NCBI RefSeq assembly: GCF_012926525.1 | Contig: NZ_JABBNI010000012.1 | Location: 1-64,000 of the forward strand | Direction: 5' to 3' | From: Clostridium muellerianum | Lineage (GTDB): Bacteria; Bacillota; Clostridia; Clostridiales; Clostridiaceae | Length of the DNA stretch: 64,000 bases | The notes under the pieces: model-generated | Seen by the model: only the letters and a program-made list of their open reading frames with translations | Told to the model about the DNA's origin: nothing | Database searches by the model: none | Shown: positions 1 through 8,793 of the stretch, one piece after another | How positions within the stretch are numbered: position 1 is the stretch's first letter | How the letters are laid out: each line of letters starts with the position of its first letter | Made by a program: the position numbers and the translations under genes

Positions 1-100
1 TGTTTGGTGAGAGATTCAATTATAACATGAAATAGGGGGTCATTGTTTTTTTATTTAAAAAACTCTGTAACCCTTGATATATAAAGAAAATTTATAAAAA

Positions 101-123
101 TAGTGTAAAAAAATTTTACACTA
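101..123. promoter_or_regulatory. Perfect 10-bp inverted repeat in the helicase leader
   Basis: TAGTGTAAAA and TTTTACACTA are separated by AAA, 12 bases before the AGGAGG ribosome binding site of the helicase gene. It could be an operator or a short 5' hairpin. No T-run follows, so it is not a normal terminator. The function is unknown. Confidence 0.4.
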
Positions 124-148
124 ACAATTCTATCTAGGAGGACTATCT

Positions 149-1906
149 ATGAAAAAAGGAGCAGTAGAAAGAAATTTTAGAAAGATAAAAAATCAAATTC
201 CTCAAATAGAAGAAATAGTAAAACACACTAAAACAAATGCACTATGGGAGCATGAAGCTGCTGTAAGAAAGAAAATAAGGCATCTAAAAGAATTTGAGGA
301 TGATGGTATTAGGGATTTTAAAGGTGTTTATGAACGATATTTAGAGATATTAGAATACATATCTGAAAGACTTGTAGATGACTATAATAGAAAAAATGGC
401 ACTAATTTTAGTTTTAAGGAAATAGTAAAACATAATTATGATAGCTATTTAGGTTCAGGAATAATTAGTGTGCTTATAACCAAGCATATACCTAAACTTG
501 TATCTAAAGAATTTGATAATGTGTTTCCAGTAAATCCTAAAGATGAATATGAAGATGCTAGGAAGCTTGTGAGAAAATTTTATCTTCATCTAGGAGAAAC
601 CAATACAGGGAAAACTTACACTGCAATGCAAAGGCTAAAAGAAGCTAAAAAGGGAATATATCTTTCACCTTTAAGAATACTGGCATTAGAAAACTATGAG
701 AGATTAAACTGGGAAGGTGTAAAATGCAACCTTATGACTGGTGAAGAGGAAATAATTGTAGAAGGGGCACAGCACATATCCTGTACCATAGAAAAGTTGG
801 ATATTAGTGAAGAGTATGATATAGCAGTTATAGATGAGATTCAGATGATAAAGGATGATCAGAGAGGAGCGGCATGGACACGGGCATTACTTGGATTAAA
901 TTGTAAAGAGATACATGTCTGTGGAGCTATCAACAGTAAGAATTTATTGGTTAAAATAATTGAAGATTGTCAGGATGAATATGACTTTAAAGAATATAGA
1001 AGAAGCATACCGCTTGCGGTGGAGTACAATTCTTTTTCTCATAAAAATATTCAAGATGGAGATGCACTTGTAGTATTTTCAAAAAAAAGAGTATTAGAAT
1101 TAGCATATTATTATGCAAATTTAGGTATAAAAACAAGTTTGATTTATGGAGATTTACCTCCAGAGGTAAGAAGAAAGCAGTATGAGCAATTTATAAATAA
1201 AGAAACAAAAGTATTAATAACTACAGACGCCATCGGTATGGGGGTAAATCTTCCAATCAGAAGAATTATATTTATGGACGTGAAGAAGTTTGATGGTACT
1301 GAAGTAAGATTTTTAAATTCACAGGAGGTAAAACAAATTGCAGGAAGAGCAGGTAGAAAGGGTATATACGATGTTGGGTATGTGGCATCTTATGGAGGCA
1401 CTCAAGAATTTATAAATGATATGATAAATACAACAGATAGAATTATAGAAGAAGCAGTTATAGGACCAAGTGAGGTTATACTGAAAATAAAAAGTCTACC
1501 TTTAAAGGAGAAACTTGCGCTGTGGAGTACACGAGAAGAAAAGATATACTTTTATAGAAAGATGGACATTGGAGAATATATCATAATATTAGAGAACATA
1601 AAGAGTTATAAATTAGATGAAAAACTGGAGTGGACTTTATTAAAAATACCTTTTGATGTATCAAATCCTACCATGATGGATGCTTTTTTAAGCTATGTAG
1701 ATGAGCGTTTTATAGCTAAGAGAGATATTATTTCTAAACCTACTTGTTTATTAAAAGGACTTAACGAATTGGAACTTTACTATCAAAAGATAAATCTTTA
1801 TTATTCTTTTTCTAAAGTTTTCAACTTGGAATTTGATGAACAGTGGGTTTATGACGAACGCATAAAAGTAAGTGAAGATATTAATAAAATATTATTGAAT
1901 ATATAA
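149..1906 (+). CDS. SUV3-like superfamily 2 RNA helicase
   Basis: A 585-residue ATP-dependent helicase related to mitochondrial degradosome SUV3/Ski2-type enzymes. A Walker A loop, GETNTGKT, is at residues 149-156, a DEIQ Walker B box at 229-232, and motif VI, QIAGRAGR, at 396-403. Family knowledge places such enzymes in 3'-5' unwinding of structured RNA in RNA turnover; the substrate here is inferred. The first 140 residues are a charged helical region without a recognisable catalytic motif. The start is supported by AGGAGG at 136-141 with 7-base spacing. It stands alone: no nuclease gene lies beside it, and the next gene is a DUF2382 protein 280 bases downstream. SUV3-type proteins are uncommon in bacteria but recur in clostridia. 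Confidence 0.85.
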   Translation: MKKGAVERNFRKIKNQIPQIEEIVKHTKTNALWEHEAAVRKKIRHLKEFEDDGIRDFKGVYERYLEILEYISERLVDDYNRKNGTNFSFKEIVKHNYDSYLGSGIISVLITKHIPKLVSKEFDNVFPVNPKDEYEDARKLVRKFYLHLGETNTGKTYTAMQRLKEAKKGIYLSPLRILALENYERLNWEGVKCNLMTGEEEIIVEGAQHISCTIEKLDISEEYDIAVIDEIQMIKDDQRGAAWTRALLGLNCKEIHVCGAINSKNLLVKIIEDCQDEYDFKEYRRSIPLAVEYNSFSHKNIQDGDALVVFSKKRVLELAYYYANLGIKTSLIYGDLPPEVRRKQYEQFINKETKVLITTDAIGMGVNLPIRRIIFMDVKKFDGTEVRFLNSQEVKQIAGRAGRKGIYDVGYVASYGGTQEFINDMINTTDRIIEEAVIGPSEVILKIKSLPLKEKLALWSTREEKIYFYRKMDIGEYIIILENIKSYKLDEKLEWTLLKIPFDVSNPTMMDAFLSYVDERFIAKRDIISKPTCLLKGLNELELYYQKINLYYSFSKVFNLEFDEQWVYDERIKVSEDINKILLNI

Positions 1907-2183
1907 CAATAATGAATGTGAGTGTTGGTGATGTAAGTAGATCTACGTAAAAATTAAATCTATTTGCGTTCTTTTTGTATAGATAACTGTAATTATGAAA
2001 GCTTGTATTATCGTGCCAAAACAAAAGTTTAGGAAACCATACCTACACTTGCTAAAATTTTTTGATTAAAAATATATTGTAAGCCATTTACTTTAACTCC
2101 ATATTTCCCAAAGGATATATTACTTCAGCAAGGATAAAATATTAATGAATTTAAAAATATGTGCTTGTAGGAGGTAATTTATT

Positions 2184-2633
2184 ATGGGAATATTTGATAG
2201 CATTTTAGGCAATGACGATGATAAGAAGAAGGATAAAGATGAAGGAAGACTTACACTTCATAAAGAAGAGCTTGATATAAATAAAAGTAGGGTTCAAAAG
2301 GGTGAAGTCGAATTAAGCAAAGAAATTGTTGAAGAACAAAAAACAGTGGATGTTCCAATTACTCATGAAGAAGTTGTCATTGAAAGAAGATCAATAGATA
2401 ATGAAGCTAGTGATACGCCTATTAGTGATGAAGAAACAATACGTATTCCAGTAAGTGAAGAAAAGATCAATGTAGATAAACATACTGTGATAACTGGAGA
2501 GGTGTCTGCGCATAAGCGTGAAGTTGAAGAAACAGAACGAGTTGATGAGAAACTAAAAAGAGAAGAAGCTCGTATAAATACAAATGGTGATGCAGAGATA
2601 ATAGATAAAAATTCAGATGATGGTTTCCACTAA
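2184..2633 (+). CDS. DUF2382 (YsnF/AvaK-type) stress protein
   Basis: A 149-residue, strongly charged soluble protein made largely of one DUF2382 region (about residues 20-135). It carries the alternating signature blocks LTLHKEELDI, VDVPITHEEVVIERR and ETIRIPVSEEKINVDKH. Members of this family are general-stress proteins (B. subtilis YsnF and relatives) with no established biochemical activity. There is no signal peptide or membrane segment. The ribosome binding site is AGGAGGT with 8-base spacing. A paralogue follows 67 bases downstream, separated by a hairpin terminator, so the pair looks co-located but partly uncoupled. Confidence 0.85.
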   Translation: MGIFDSILGNDDDKKKDKDEGRLTLHKEELDINKSRVQKGEVELSKEIVEEQKTVDVPITHEEVVIERRSIDNEASDTPISDEETIRIPVSEEKINVDKHTVITGEVSAHKREVEETERVDEKLKREEARINTNGDAEIIDKNSDDGFH

Positions 2634-2654
2634 GAAACTTATAAAATAAATTAG

Positions 2655-2688
2655 AAAAACACCTCTCAAACTCAGGAGGTGTTTTTTA
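2655..2688 (+). terminator. Intrinsic terminator between the two DUF2382 genes
   Basis: AACACCTC and GAGGTGTT form a perfect 8-bp stem around a 10-base loop, followed by a T-run. The ribosome binding site of the next gene (AGGAGG) begins directly after the T-run, so transcripts that read through would still be translated. Confidence 0.75.
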
Positions 2689-2700
2689 GGAGGATGTAGC

Positions 2701-3360
2701 ATGTTAAGTAAAGATATACCTAATAAAAGAAATGTTCAATATTTAACAGGTGCTTCCATTGGTGGAATAATTGGTTTTATAATTGCTATTTTATATAAGT
2801 TCTCCATTTTAGCTATACCTGGATTTATAACTATATTTGCAATTACATCAATTGATCCTATGATAACTGGAACTATATTAGGTATTGTTATTGGAATAAT
2901 TATAGGTGGATTGATAGCTCAAAGCAACACATATAAGGACAGTGGTGAAAGGATTTTAAAGGATAATTCTCATGATACTAACAGTGATGTGAAAATGCAG
3001 CTTCGTAAAGAACAAATGAAAATATCTAAGGACAAAATAAAAACTGGTGAGGTATCCATTCACAAAGAAGTCTTAACCAAAGAGGAGAATATCACTGTAC
3101 CTGTAAAACAGGAGGAACTTGTTATTGAAAAAAAGGTTTTTGATCCACAATCTCAGAGTGAATCAAACGCCCATACTGAAACTATTAGAATACCTATTAG
3201 TAAAGAACGTATTGATATACACAAGGAACCAGTAACTTTAGAGAATGTTTCAGTTACTAAGCATAAATATAAAGAGATAAAACATATAACTGAAACACTA
3301 AAAAAGGAAATACCTCATGTTGATATTAGAAAAAACAATAAGCAAAAAAGAAAAAGGTAG
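2701..3360 (+). CDS. Membrane-anchored DUF2382 protein
   Basis: A 219-residue paralogue of the preceding protein. Residues about 18-80 hold two hydrophobic, glycine-rich membrane segments (TGASIGGIIGFIIAILY and GTILGIVIGIIIGGLIA), resembling the YflT/glycine-zipper style found on some general-stress proteins. Residues about 98-205 form a DUF2382 domain with the same HKEVL, VPVKQEELVIEKK and ETIRIPISKERIDIHKE blocks. The C-terminus is very basic. The gene is probably a duplicate of the 2184-2633 gene that gained a membrane anchor. The role in stress is inferred from the family. Confidence 0.8.
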   Translation: MLSKDIPNKRNVQYLTGASIGGIIGFIIAILYKFSILAIPGFITIFAITSIDPMITGTILGIVIGIIIGGLIAQSNTYKDSGERILKDNSHDTNSDVKMQLRKEQMKISKDKIKTGEVSIHKEVLTKEENITVPVKQEELVIEKKVFDPQSQSESNAHTETIRIPISKERIDIHKEPVTLENVSVTKHKYKEIKHITETLKKEIPHVDIRKNNKQKRKR

Positions 3361-3529
3361 TAGCAAATTTGTTACATCTATAAGTATTACCGGGTGACGT
3401 AAACAACTTGTTAACAATCTGTTTTGCTAATAAACGTTCAAGGTCTTTAATAAAATCAGCCAAATTCAGATTTATCGATTGCAAATATAAACTCAATTTA
3501 CTATGCAGATAGATCCAAATATAAAAGAT

Positions 3530-3572
3530 AAAGCATTTATTGACTTAACATCAACAAATGCTTTTCTTTTTT
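3530..3572 (+). terminator. Intrinsic terminator after the DUF2382 pair
   Basis: AAAGCATTT and AAATGCTTT form a 9-bp stem with a 17-base loop, followed by TTCTTTTTT. It lies in a 321-base gap between convergent genes; I see no coding capacity in the rest of that gap. Confidence 0.75.
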
Positions 3573-3681
3573 ATAATATGTATTTGAAGTAGCAGAGTAA
3601 GTCAGAGGATCTTCACCTCTTTCTCCACATAAAACTTTAAAGTTTGCTTGAAAAATTGGTTCTATGATTATTTTAGTAGGA

Positions 3682-4983
3682 CTAGAAGAATGCTTTAATA
3701 CTTGATAAAACTACTAGTAATCCTACAATAATAACAAATGCATTACTAAGATTTTTTCTGTATTTAGATAATGTAGGTACTTTGTATATTGCGTACATAG
3801 GTAGTATGAATAAAATCATTGCAATTAGTGGTGCATTAACCATATCTATAAGATCAAGGATACTTGGATCTAAGAAAGCAACCATCCAGCATGTTAAAAT
3901 CATGAATACAACAATAATGTTTTTAACTGTTTTGCTGTTTAAATCTTTTCCACAAGATTTAGCACCTTGAACAATAATATCTTCCAAACCTTCATATGCG
4001 CCTATATAATGTCCAAGGAAAGATTTTGTAATAGCAACTAAAGCTATGATAGGAGCTCCATAAGCGAATAATGGCATTTTATATTTGTTAGCAAGGAAAG
4101 AAAGAACTGGTAAATTTTCTTTTTTAGCAAGTGCAAGGTCAGCAGAAGTTACACTTAAAACAGTACTGAACACAAAGAACAATACAACACAAATTGTTAC
4201 TGTATAACATACCTTTTGAATTTGGGCACATTTACGGTCTACATTTTCCATTCCATAAGTTTCACGCTGTTTAACAACAAAAGTAGATATCATTGGAGAA
4301 TGGTTAAATGAAAATACGATTATTGGTAAGATAAACCAAGCTATTCCTAATACAGTACCAATACCAACTTTTCCACCTGCTGGTGCAAAGTTACCTGCTA
4401 AACTTAAATTTGATACACTCCATTGTGGAATCAAATATAAAGATAGAAGAACTAAAGTTGCTATAAATGGATATACAAGATAGCTCATTACTTTTACAGT
4501 AACCTCTTGTCCAAAATTTACAATGAATATTAGAAAAAGAACTAAAACAAGTGATAATACAATTCTTGGTGGTGCTTGCATATTCAATTGATTTTCTATG
4601 AAACTCTTTGCAGTATTAGTTAATGAAACTGCATACATTATTAGTATTGAATAAATAGAGAAGAAATAAACAACATCAAAAACTTTACTTGCTGTATTTC
4701 CAAAATACTCTCTTACAGTAGCTGTAATTCCCTTATCACCAGATTTAGAAAAATAAATCATTTTTGCCATAGCTCTGTGTGAAAAGTACATGATAGGGAA
4801 TGCAATTATAGTAATTAAAAGTAAAGATAATATTCCACCTGCTCCTGCATTAATTGGTAAGAAGAGTACACCTGCTCCAATTGCTGTTCCAAAAAGGCTC
4901 ATAGCCCAAGTTGTATCCTGACTATGCCATTTGTTAGCGTCTTTATATGCTTTCATTTCCTGCACTTTTTTAGTTTGAATCAT
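3682..4983 (-). CDS. HAAAP-family amino acid permease, serine transporter-like (SdaC/YhjV type)
   Basis: A 433-residue inner-membrane protein with about 11 hydrophobic segments. It belongs to the hydroxy/aromatic amino acid permease family, with the N-terminal family signature WAMSLFGTAIGAGVLFLPI at about residues 26-44 and SFNHSPMISTFV at about 225-236. SdaC-type members import L-serine with protons or sodium; the actual substrate here is inferred. The ribosome binding site is AAAGGAG, 7 bases before the ATG. The gene is divergent from a YheO/DauR-type regulator across an 850-base gap. That would suit local control, but nothing proves it. Confidence 0.85.
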   Translation of the reverse strand: MIQTKKVQEMKAYKDANKWHSQDTTWAMSLFGTAIGAGVLFLPINAGAGGILSLLLITIIAFPIMYFSHRAMAKMIYFSKSGDKGITATVREYFGNTASKVFDVVYFFSIYSILIMYAVSLTNTAKSFIENQLNMQAPPRIVLSLVLVLFLIFIVNFGQEVTVKVMSYLVYPFIATLVLLSLYLIPQWSVSNLSLAGNFAPAGGKVGIGTVLGIAWFILPIIVFSFNHSPMISTFVVKQRETYGMENVDRKCAQIQKVCYTVTICVVLFFVFSTVLSVTSADLALAKKENLPVLSFLANKYKMPLFAYGAPIIALVAITKSFLGHYIGAYEGLEDIIVQGAKSCGKDLNSKTVKNIIVVFMILTCWMVAFLDPSILDLIDMVNAPLIAMILFILPMYAIYKVPTLSKYRKNLSNAFVIIVGLLVVLSSIKAFF

Positions 4984-5474
4984 TTTTAACGTCTCCTTTA
5001 TACTTATTTTTGGTATCGTTACTTAAACGTAAACTAAAATCTAATTGGTACAAATATTTTTCGCTTTTCCACAAATTGATGAAGTTATTAATATCAACAT
5101 TGCATTTTTTAAATATTCTGTTTAGTTCGAATTAAAGATGATTTTTATTCTCTTTGCTCGTAACCGTTATCATAGTTAGCGATAAAATTCCAATAAATTG
5201 TGTCTTTATTACCTTACGTTGGGTAATCTTTAATACCTAACATAATCATTTCTAACCCTACTATCCTTTGTAAAAGCACAAATAGCTTAATATGTTCGAA
5301 ACAGAAAAGACAATTAATAATTCCATTAATAATTCAAATTTGATTATTACTATAAGACTATACAAAAGACATATTAATAACCTATAACAAACTATTTTAA
5401 TCTATTTATTTATTTTATCTTCACCTCCATAATTATTATTTTGAAAAATTGAAGAATAAAATTTCAATTGTGAG

Positions 5475-5507
5475 AATAAATAATTATTAACATAATAATT
5501 ATTTATT
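5475..5507. promoter_or_regulatory. Perfect 15-bp inverted repeat in a divergent promoter region
   Basis: AATAAATAATTATTA and its exact complement are separated by ACA. The repeat is all A/T. It could be a binding site for the neighbouring regulator or simply a hairpin; its base composition makes chance more likely than usual. Confidence 0.35.
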
Positions 5508-5700
5508 GCAATAAAAATATATCACACGAAAAATGTAATGTCAACATAGTATAATAAGAAACATGTATAATAGAGTCTAATGAATAATTAATTTAGGAGT
5601 TTGACAGTTTAAATGTTTTTTAGTATTTAATTAAAACTGTACTAAATTTAAAAAATGACTTTTCAGCCTTTTTTATAAAAATATCAAATATTTTTAATGT

Positions 5701-5728
5701 TTGTAATAATTCAATTTGGTGTTATAAT
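5701..5728 (+). promoter_or_regulatory. Promoter of the YheO-type regulator gene
   Basis: TTGTAA (5701-5706) and TATAAT (5723-5728) are spaced by 16 bases. The predicted transcript starts near 5735, just ahead of a 50-base hairpin. Confidence 0.55.
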
Positions 5729-5740
5729 ATATACAAGTTT

Positions 5741-5790
5741 AGCCATCGTTTCTAGTATTCCGATATTCTAAATACTAAAAAATGGTGGCT
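5741..5790 (+). other. Long hairpin at the extreme 5' end of the regulator mRNA
   Basis: AGCCATCGTTTCTAGTATT pairs with a downstream arm ending AATGGTGGCT, with a few G-U pairs and one bulge. There is no T-run. It lies between the promoter and the ribosome binding site, so it may stabilise the mRNA or bind a regulator. Confidence 0.5.
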
Positions 5791-5837
5791 CTATACATTT
5801 AAAAGCTCAATTTACTACTATTAGTGAGGTGGAAATT

Positions 5838-6497
5838 TTGAATGACAGAGAATTAATTGAAAAATATATACCTATGGCAGAATTTATATCAGCAATTTTA
5901 GGAAATAATTGTGAAGTTGTAATACATGATGTTACGATTCCCAATAATTCTATAATATTTATAAAAAATGGACACTTAAGCGGTAGGAGAGTAGGGGGAC
6001 CTCTTACAAATCTAGTCCTTAACATAATACAGAATGAGAGCTACCAAAGTAAGGATTTTGTGGCAAATTACAAAGCAGAGGGAAATTTTAAAACCTTCAG
6101 ATCTGCAAGTTATTTTATAAAAAATGAAAAAAATAAAATAATAGGAGTAATATGTGTAAACGTAGACATAGAAGATTACAATAATGTAAAAAAACTAATG
6201 GATAGCCTCAGTTTTATATCCAACGAGTCTGTGAAAGAAATCGAAGATATAAAAACCCAGGATAAATTCTATGATAATGTAGATGCTCTACTCCATACTA
6301 TAATTAACGATATAATCCACGATGTAAACATAGATCCCCAAAGAATGTCAGCTGAAGAAAAAATGTATGTTGTAAAACAACTATACGATAAAGGGGCATT
6401 TAACCTTAAAGGTGCAGTTGTTGAAATTGCAAAGACACTCCAAGTATCAGAGCCTACAATATATAGATACCTTAACAAATTTAAATCTTCCCATTGA
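5838..6497 (+). CDS. YheO/DauR-type transcriptional regulator (PAS-like plus HTH)
   Basis: A regulator of about 219 residues. The N-terminal half (about 5-115) is a YheO-type PAS-like domain with GNNCEVVIHD and the GRRVGGPLTNL loop. The C-terminal end carries the HTH_22 helix-turn-helix, in which KGAVVEIAKTLQVSEPTIYR is the DNA-reading part. I chose TTG at 5838 because GAGGTGG (5826-5832) sits 5 bases before it; the alternative GTG at 5829 would overlap that site. Relatives such as DauR control amino acid catabolism genes. The divergent serine-type permease is a plausible target, but this is inference. Confidence 0.8.
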   Translation: MNDRELIEKYIPMAEFISAILGNNCEVVIHDVTIPNNSIIFIKNGHLSGRRVGGPLTNLVLNIIQNESYQSKDFVANYKAEGNFKTFRSASYFIKNEKNKIIGVICVNVDIEDYNNVKKLMDSLSFISNESVKEIEDIKTQDKFYDNVDALLHTIINDIIHDVNIDPQRMSAEEKMYVVKQLYDKGAFNLKGAVVEIAKTLQVSEPTIYRYLNKFKSSH

Positions 6498-6989
6498 AAT
6501 AAGGTAAGTAGGATACTAAAATATATCAAATTCGTTGTACTAATAAATATGACCGGAGGCAATGTCATCAACTTATAGCAACAAAAATTGTTCCGATTTT
6601 TGTAAGGGGGACTGACCCATTACAAAGTGTGCAACAATCCTGAGCAAGCGCAGCTAGCAAACATGTTCTTGATATGAGGTGGATACCACTCTAAAACTTA
6701 TAAAAAGTTAGCAAATAATTCTGACATGTCTTATTGAATGAAGAAATAGTAATATGAGCATCAATGGTTTAAGAAATAGCTATTGATGCCTTATTTTTGT
6801 TGTTACTTAGATGGAGTGTATAAAAGTATTTGGTAGTAGAAAGATTTAGTATAGTCGTTTAAAAGTTTTATTATAATATAATTAGATGAGCTATAGAACT
6901 AGTTAGTAAGCTAATAACAAGCTAATGATTTGAGCTTAGAATGGTAAAAGTGTATACTAATTTAGAATGTTAATTTATAGGAGGAGTTC
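6498..6989. other. 490-base gap with an unexplained GC-richer block
   Basis: Roughly 6551-6680 is noticeably richer in G and C than its surroundings. It contains an ACAAAAAT/ATTTTTGT 8-bp stem at 6581-6603 followed by GGGGGACTGACCC. It could be a remnant of a mobile element or a structured RNA, but I cannot assign it. A terminator-like hairpin lies at 6758-6797. Confidence 0.3.
6758..6797 (+). terminator. Intrinsic terminator
   Basis: GCATCAAT and ATTGATGC form a stem around a 16-base loop, followed by CTTATTTTTG. No recognised gene lies immediately upstream. It may end the regulator transcript 260 bases earlier or an unseen short RNA. Confidence 0.6.
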
Positions 6990-7556
6990 ATGAGTTGGAG
7001 TAAAATGAAGCAAAGTCTAGAGAGTTTTCTTTGTCCTGCATTATATGGCAGGCTAGAATATGGTGCCACCAGCTATAGATATTTATCTGATAAAGTTGGG
7101 CAATGTTATATAAAAGTAGATAAAAAGAACATATTCAATATGAGTGATACAAGGACCTTAATTAGATGGTATCAGACAGAGCAGGAAATCAAAAATGATC
7201 CAGATATTCAAATTCCTATTAATAATGAGGAAGTTGAAAAGGTAAGAAGGGATACTAAGGGGGCAGTACCAGAGGATAGGTTAAAAGTAATTGCAAGAAA
7301 TAGAAAAATATCAGAATATGCAAAGGAAATACTATTTGCACAGTCAGCATTATGCAAATCAAATTTCAATGATGTAGTGAATAGATTTTTAACTATTTCT
7401 ATAGAGGAAAGTTTAGAGAGTAATGATATCTTATTAAATGTATTGGCATTGGTGGACAGACGAGTGGGAAAAAAGCGACTTTTAAAGATGGCTGAGAAAA
7501 TGAAGTTGAAGCACCCAATTGTACAATATTTCTATGAACTTCGACTTAGTGCTTGA
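6990..7556 (+). CDS. Conserved hypothetical protein (resembles SF0329 family)
   Basis: A soluble protein of 188 residues. The N-terminal stretch, WSKMKQSLESFLCPALYGRLEY followed by an RYLSDKVGQCYIKVDKK-like beta region, resembles the small SF0329-type family of conserved hypotheticals. The C-terminal half (about 100-188) is helical. There is no signal peptide, membrane segment or catalytic motif that I recognise. The ribosome binding site is AGGAGG with 5-6 base spacing. It is monocistronic, with long gaps on both sides, so context gives no clue to function. Confidence 0.6.
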   Translation: MSWSKMKQSLESFLCPALYGRLEYGATSYRYLSDKVGQCYIKVDKKNIFNMSDTRTLIRWYQTEQEIKNDPDIQIPINNEEVEKVRRDTKGAVPEDRLKVIARNRKISEYAKEILFAQSALCKSNFNDVVNRFLTISIEESLESNDILLNVLALVDRRVGKKRLLKMAEKMKLKHPIVQYFYELRLSA

Positions 7557-8137
7557 TATAGGAAAATGATTTGAGCAGTGATACTGATTTCTAATCATTG
7601 TTCAACAAAAGGTAGTTATAGAAGCAACTAAAAAATATAGTAGAAGAGTTTCTATTGGAAGATAACATTTTAGTAAAAAGTTTGCTTGGAGAATTAGGAA
7701 AATGCTAAATTTGCTGGGTTCGTAAGTATCCTGAAAAAATGCAAACAAATTGTTAATAATTTTTAGTAGAAGAATATGTAGTAACTTACTTAAAAATTAT
7801 TTGAAATGAATAATGAAAAAATTACATTTTATCATAATATTGCTATAAAAATATTTTTATAGAATGTGATTAAAAAACTTATAAATAATTGTAGAAAGAT
7901 GATTTTTGTAATGTAAACAGGAGTCATCTTTTTTAGTTTTGTTACCATGATATATACCTTTTAAAGAATACTTACCACTTATATTTTTAAGTAATGTGAG
8001 AAAACTACATGTATATGCTAATAAAAGTAAAGCTTTATTGATATTATGTTTGTAATTTTTTATATAAGTATTGGTTGAGCTTGCTTAAGCATGTAGTCAT
8101 GAAGTAAAATTTACTTTTCTAAAGGAGGTAATTATTA
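7557..8137. other. 580-base gap, mostly featureless
   Basis: No open reading frame with a ribosome binding site is visible. A terminator-like hairpin (AAGATGA/TCATCTT followed by a T-rich tail) lies at 7896-7941. The remainder is AT-rich and I see nothing else in it. Confidence 0.4.
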
Positions 8138-8512
8138 ATGGCACATGAAAGACGAGAAAGAGAAGAACATTCAGCTGGTGGCGGACTTCTACATTGGATA
8201 GGAAGGTTTATAGCAGTTGCAGTTATTTTAGCAATAACATCATTTTTGACACCAGGTTTTACTATTATTGGTATGTGGTCATTTTTATTGGCTGCAGTGG
8301 TAATAAGTGTAATAGATTATTTAGTAGAATCCTTTATGGGAGTTGATGCATCACCTTTTGGAAAAGGAATAAAAGGATTTATTATTGCTGCTATAATAAT
8401 ATATTTAGCTCAATTTTTAGTTCCTAATATGAGGGTATCTGTAGTGGGTTCAATATTAGCAGCTTTGGTTATTGGAGTGATAGATGCAGTATTCCCAGGA
8501 AGAGTAATGTAA
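8138..8512 (+). CDS. Small four-helix membrane protein of the phage-holin-4/YvlD type
   Basis: A 124-residue inner-membrane protein. A charged N-terminus (MAHERREREEHSAGG) precedes four hydrophobic helices at about 20-40, 47-65, 78-95 and 100-117. This pattern matches the mycobacteriophage-D29-holin-like family (PF04020), which includes B. subtilis YvlD. Most chromosomal members are not phage lysis proteins, and there are no phage genes here, so a cell-envelope stress role is more likely. The ribosome binding site is AAAGGAGGT with 8-9 base spacing. The gene is monocistronic. Confidence 0.75.
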   Translation: MAHERREREEHSAGGGLLHWIGRFIAVAVILAITSFLTPGFTIIGMWSFLLAAVVISVIDYLVESFMGVDASPFGKGIKGFIIAAIIIYLAQFLVPNMRVSVVGSILAALVIGVIDAVFPGRVM

Positions 8513-8704
8513 GTATGTTTTAGTTTAATATATAATTTCAGATTTATATAAACTTACATTCTTATTATAGAAAACTGTTTAAAGATTAGAGACCATGCAA
8601 AATCATAGTATTTTGTATGGTCTCTTTAATGTTAATTTATATTAAGATATTTTTTAAGATGCCTAAGTTTAGTAAAATTAATGGAAATATTTTTAGAATA
8701 GTTA

Positions 8705-8733
8705 TTGACAGCTAAGCATAAAAGAATTAATAT
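8705..8733 (+). promoter_or_regulatory. Promoter of the metal-resistance operon
   Basis: A consensus TTGACA (8705-8710) and TAATAT (8728-8733) are separated by exactly 17 bases. The predicted start site falls within the operator repeats that follow. Confidence 0.8.
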
Positions 8734-8734
8734 A

Positions 8735-8776
8735 AACATATGAATGAGTAAACATATGAACAATTAAACATATACT
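8735..8776 (+). promoter_or_regulatory. CadC/ArsR operator: three direct repeats with a 16-base period
   Basis: AACATATGAA, AACATATGAA and AACATATACT begin at 8735, 8751 and 8767. Adjacent units also create ATATG-N10-CATAT inverted repeats, which fits dimeric ArsR/SmtB binding. The array begins just after the -10 box and covers the start site, so bound repressor would block RNA polymerase. Confidence 0.65.
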
Positions 8777-8793
8777 GAATAGGGGGAGAGCAA

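Larger units (their letters stand above)
4984..5837. other. 850-base divergent intergenic region
   Basis: This region is very AT-rich, between the serine-type permease (minus) and the YheO-type regulator (plus). It holds a perfect 15-bp inverted repeat (5475-5507), a promoter (5701-5728) and a long 5' leader hairpin (5741-5790). An ATTACC/GGTAAT palindrome is at 5208-5227. No open reading frame with a convincing start is present. Confidence 0.5.

Noticed and set aside
5208-5227. MerR-like palindrome ATTACC-N8-GGTAAT upstream of the serine-type permease
   Set aside because: It resembles the 54.9-kb MerR operator but has different spacing and no recognisable -35/-10 pair around it.
5417-5430. 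Perfect GGAGGTGA Shine-Dalgarno on the minus strand
   Set aside because: No start codon or reading frame of useful length follows it, so it is probably a relic or chance match.
8138-8512. Phage lysis holin, hence a prophage
   Set aside because: The family is widespread as chromosomal membrane proteins, and no endolysin, integrase or structural phage genes are present.
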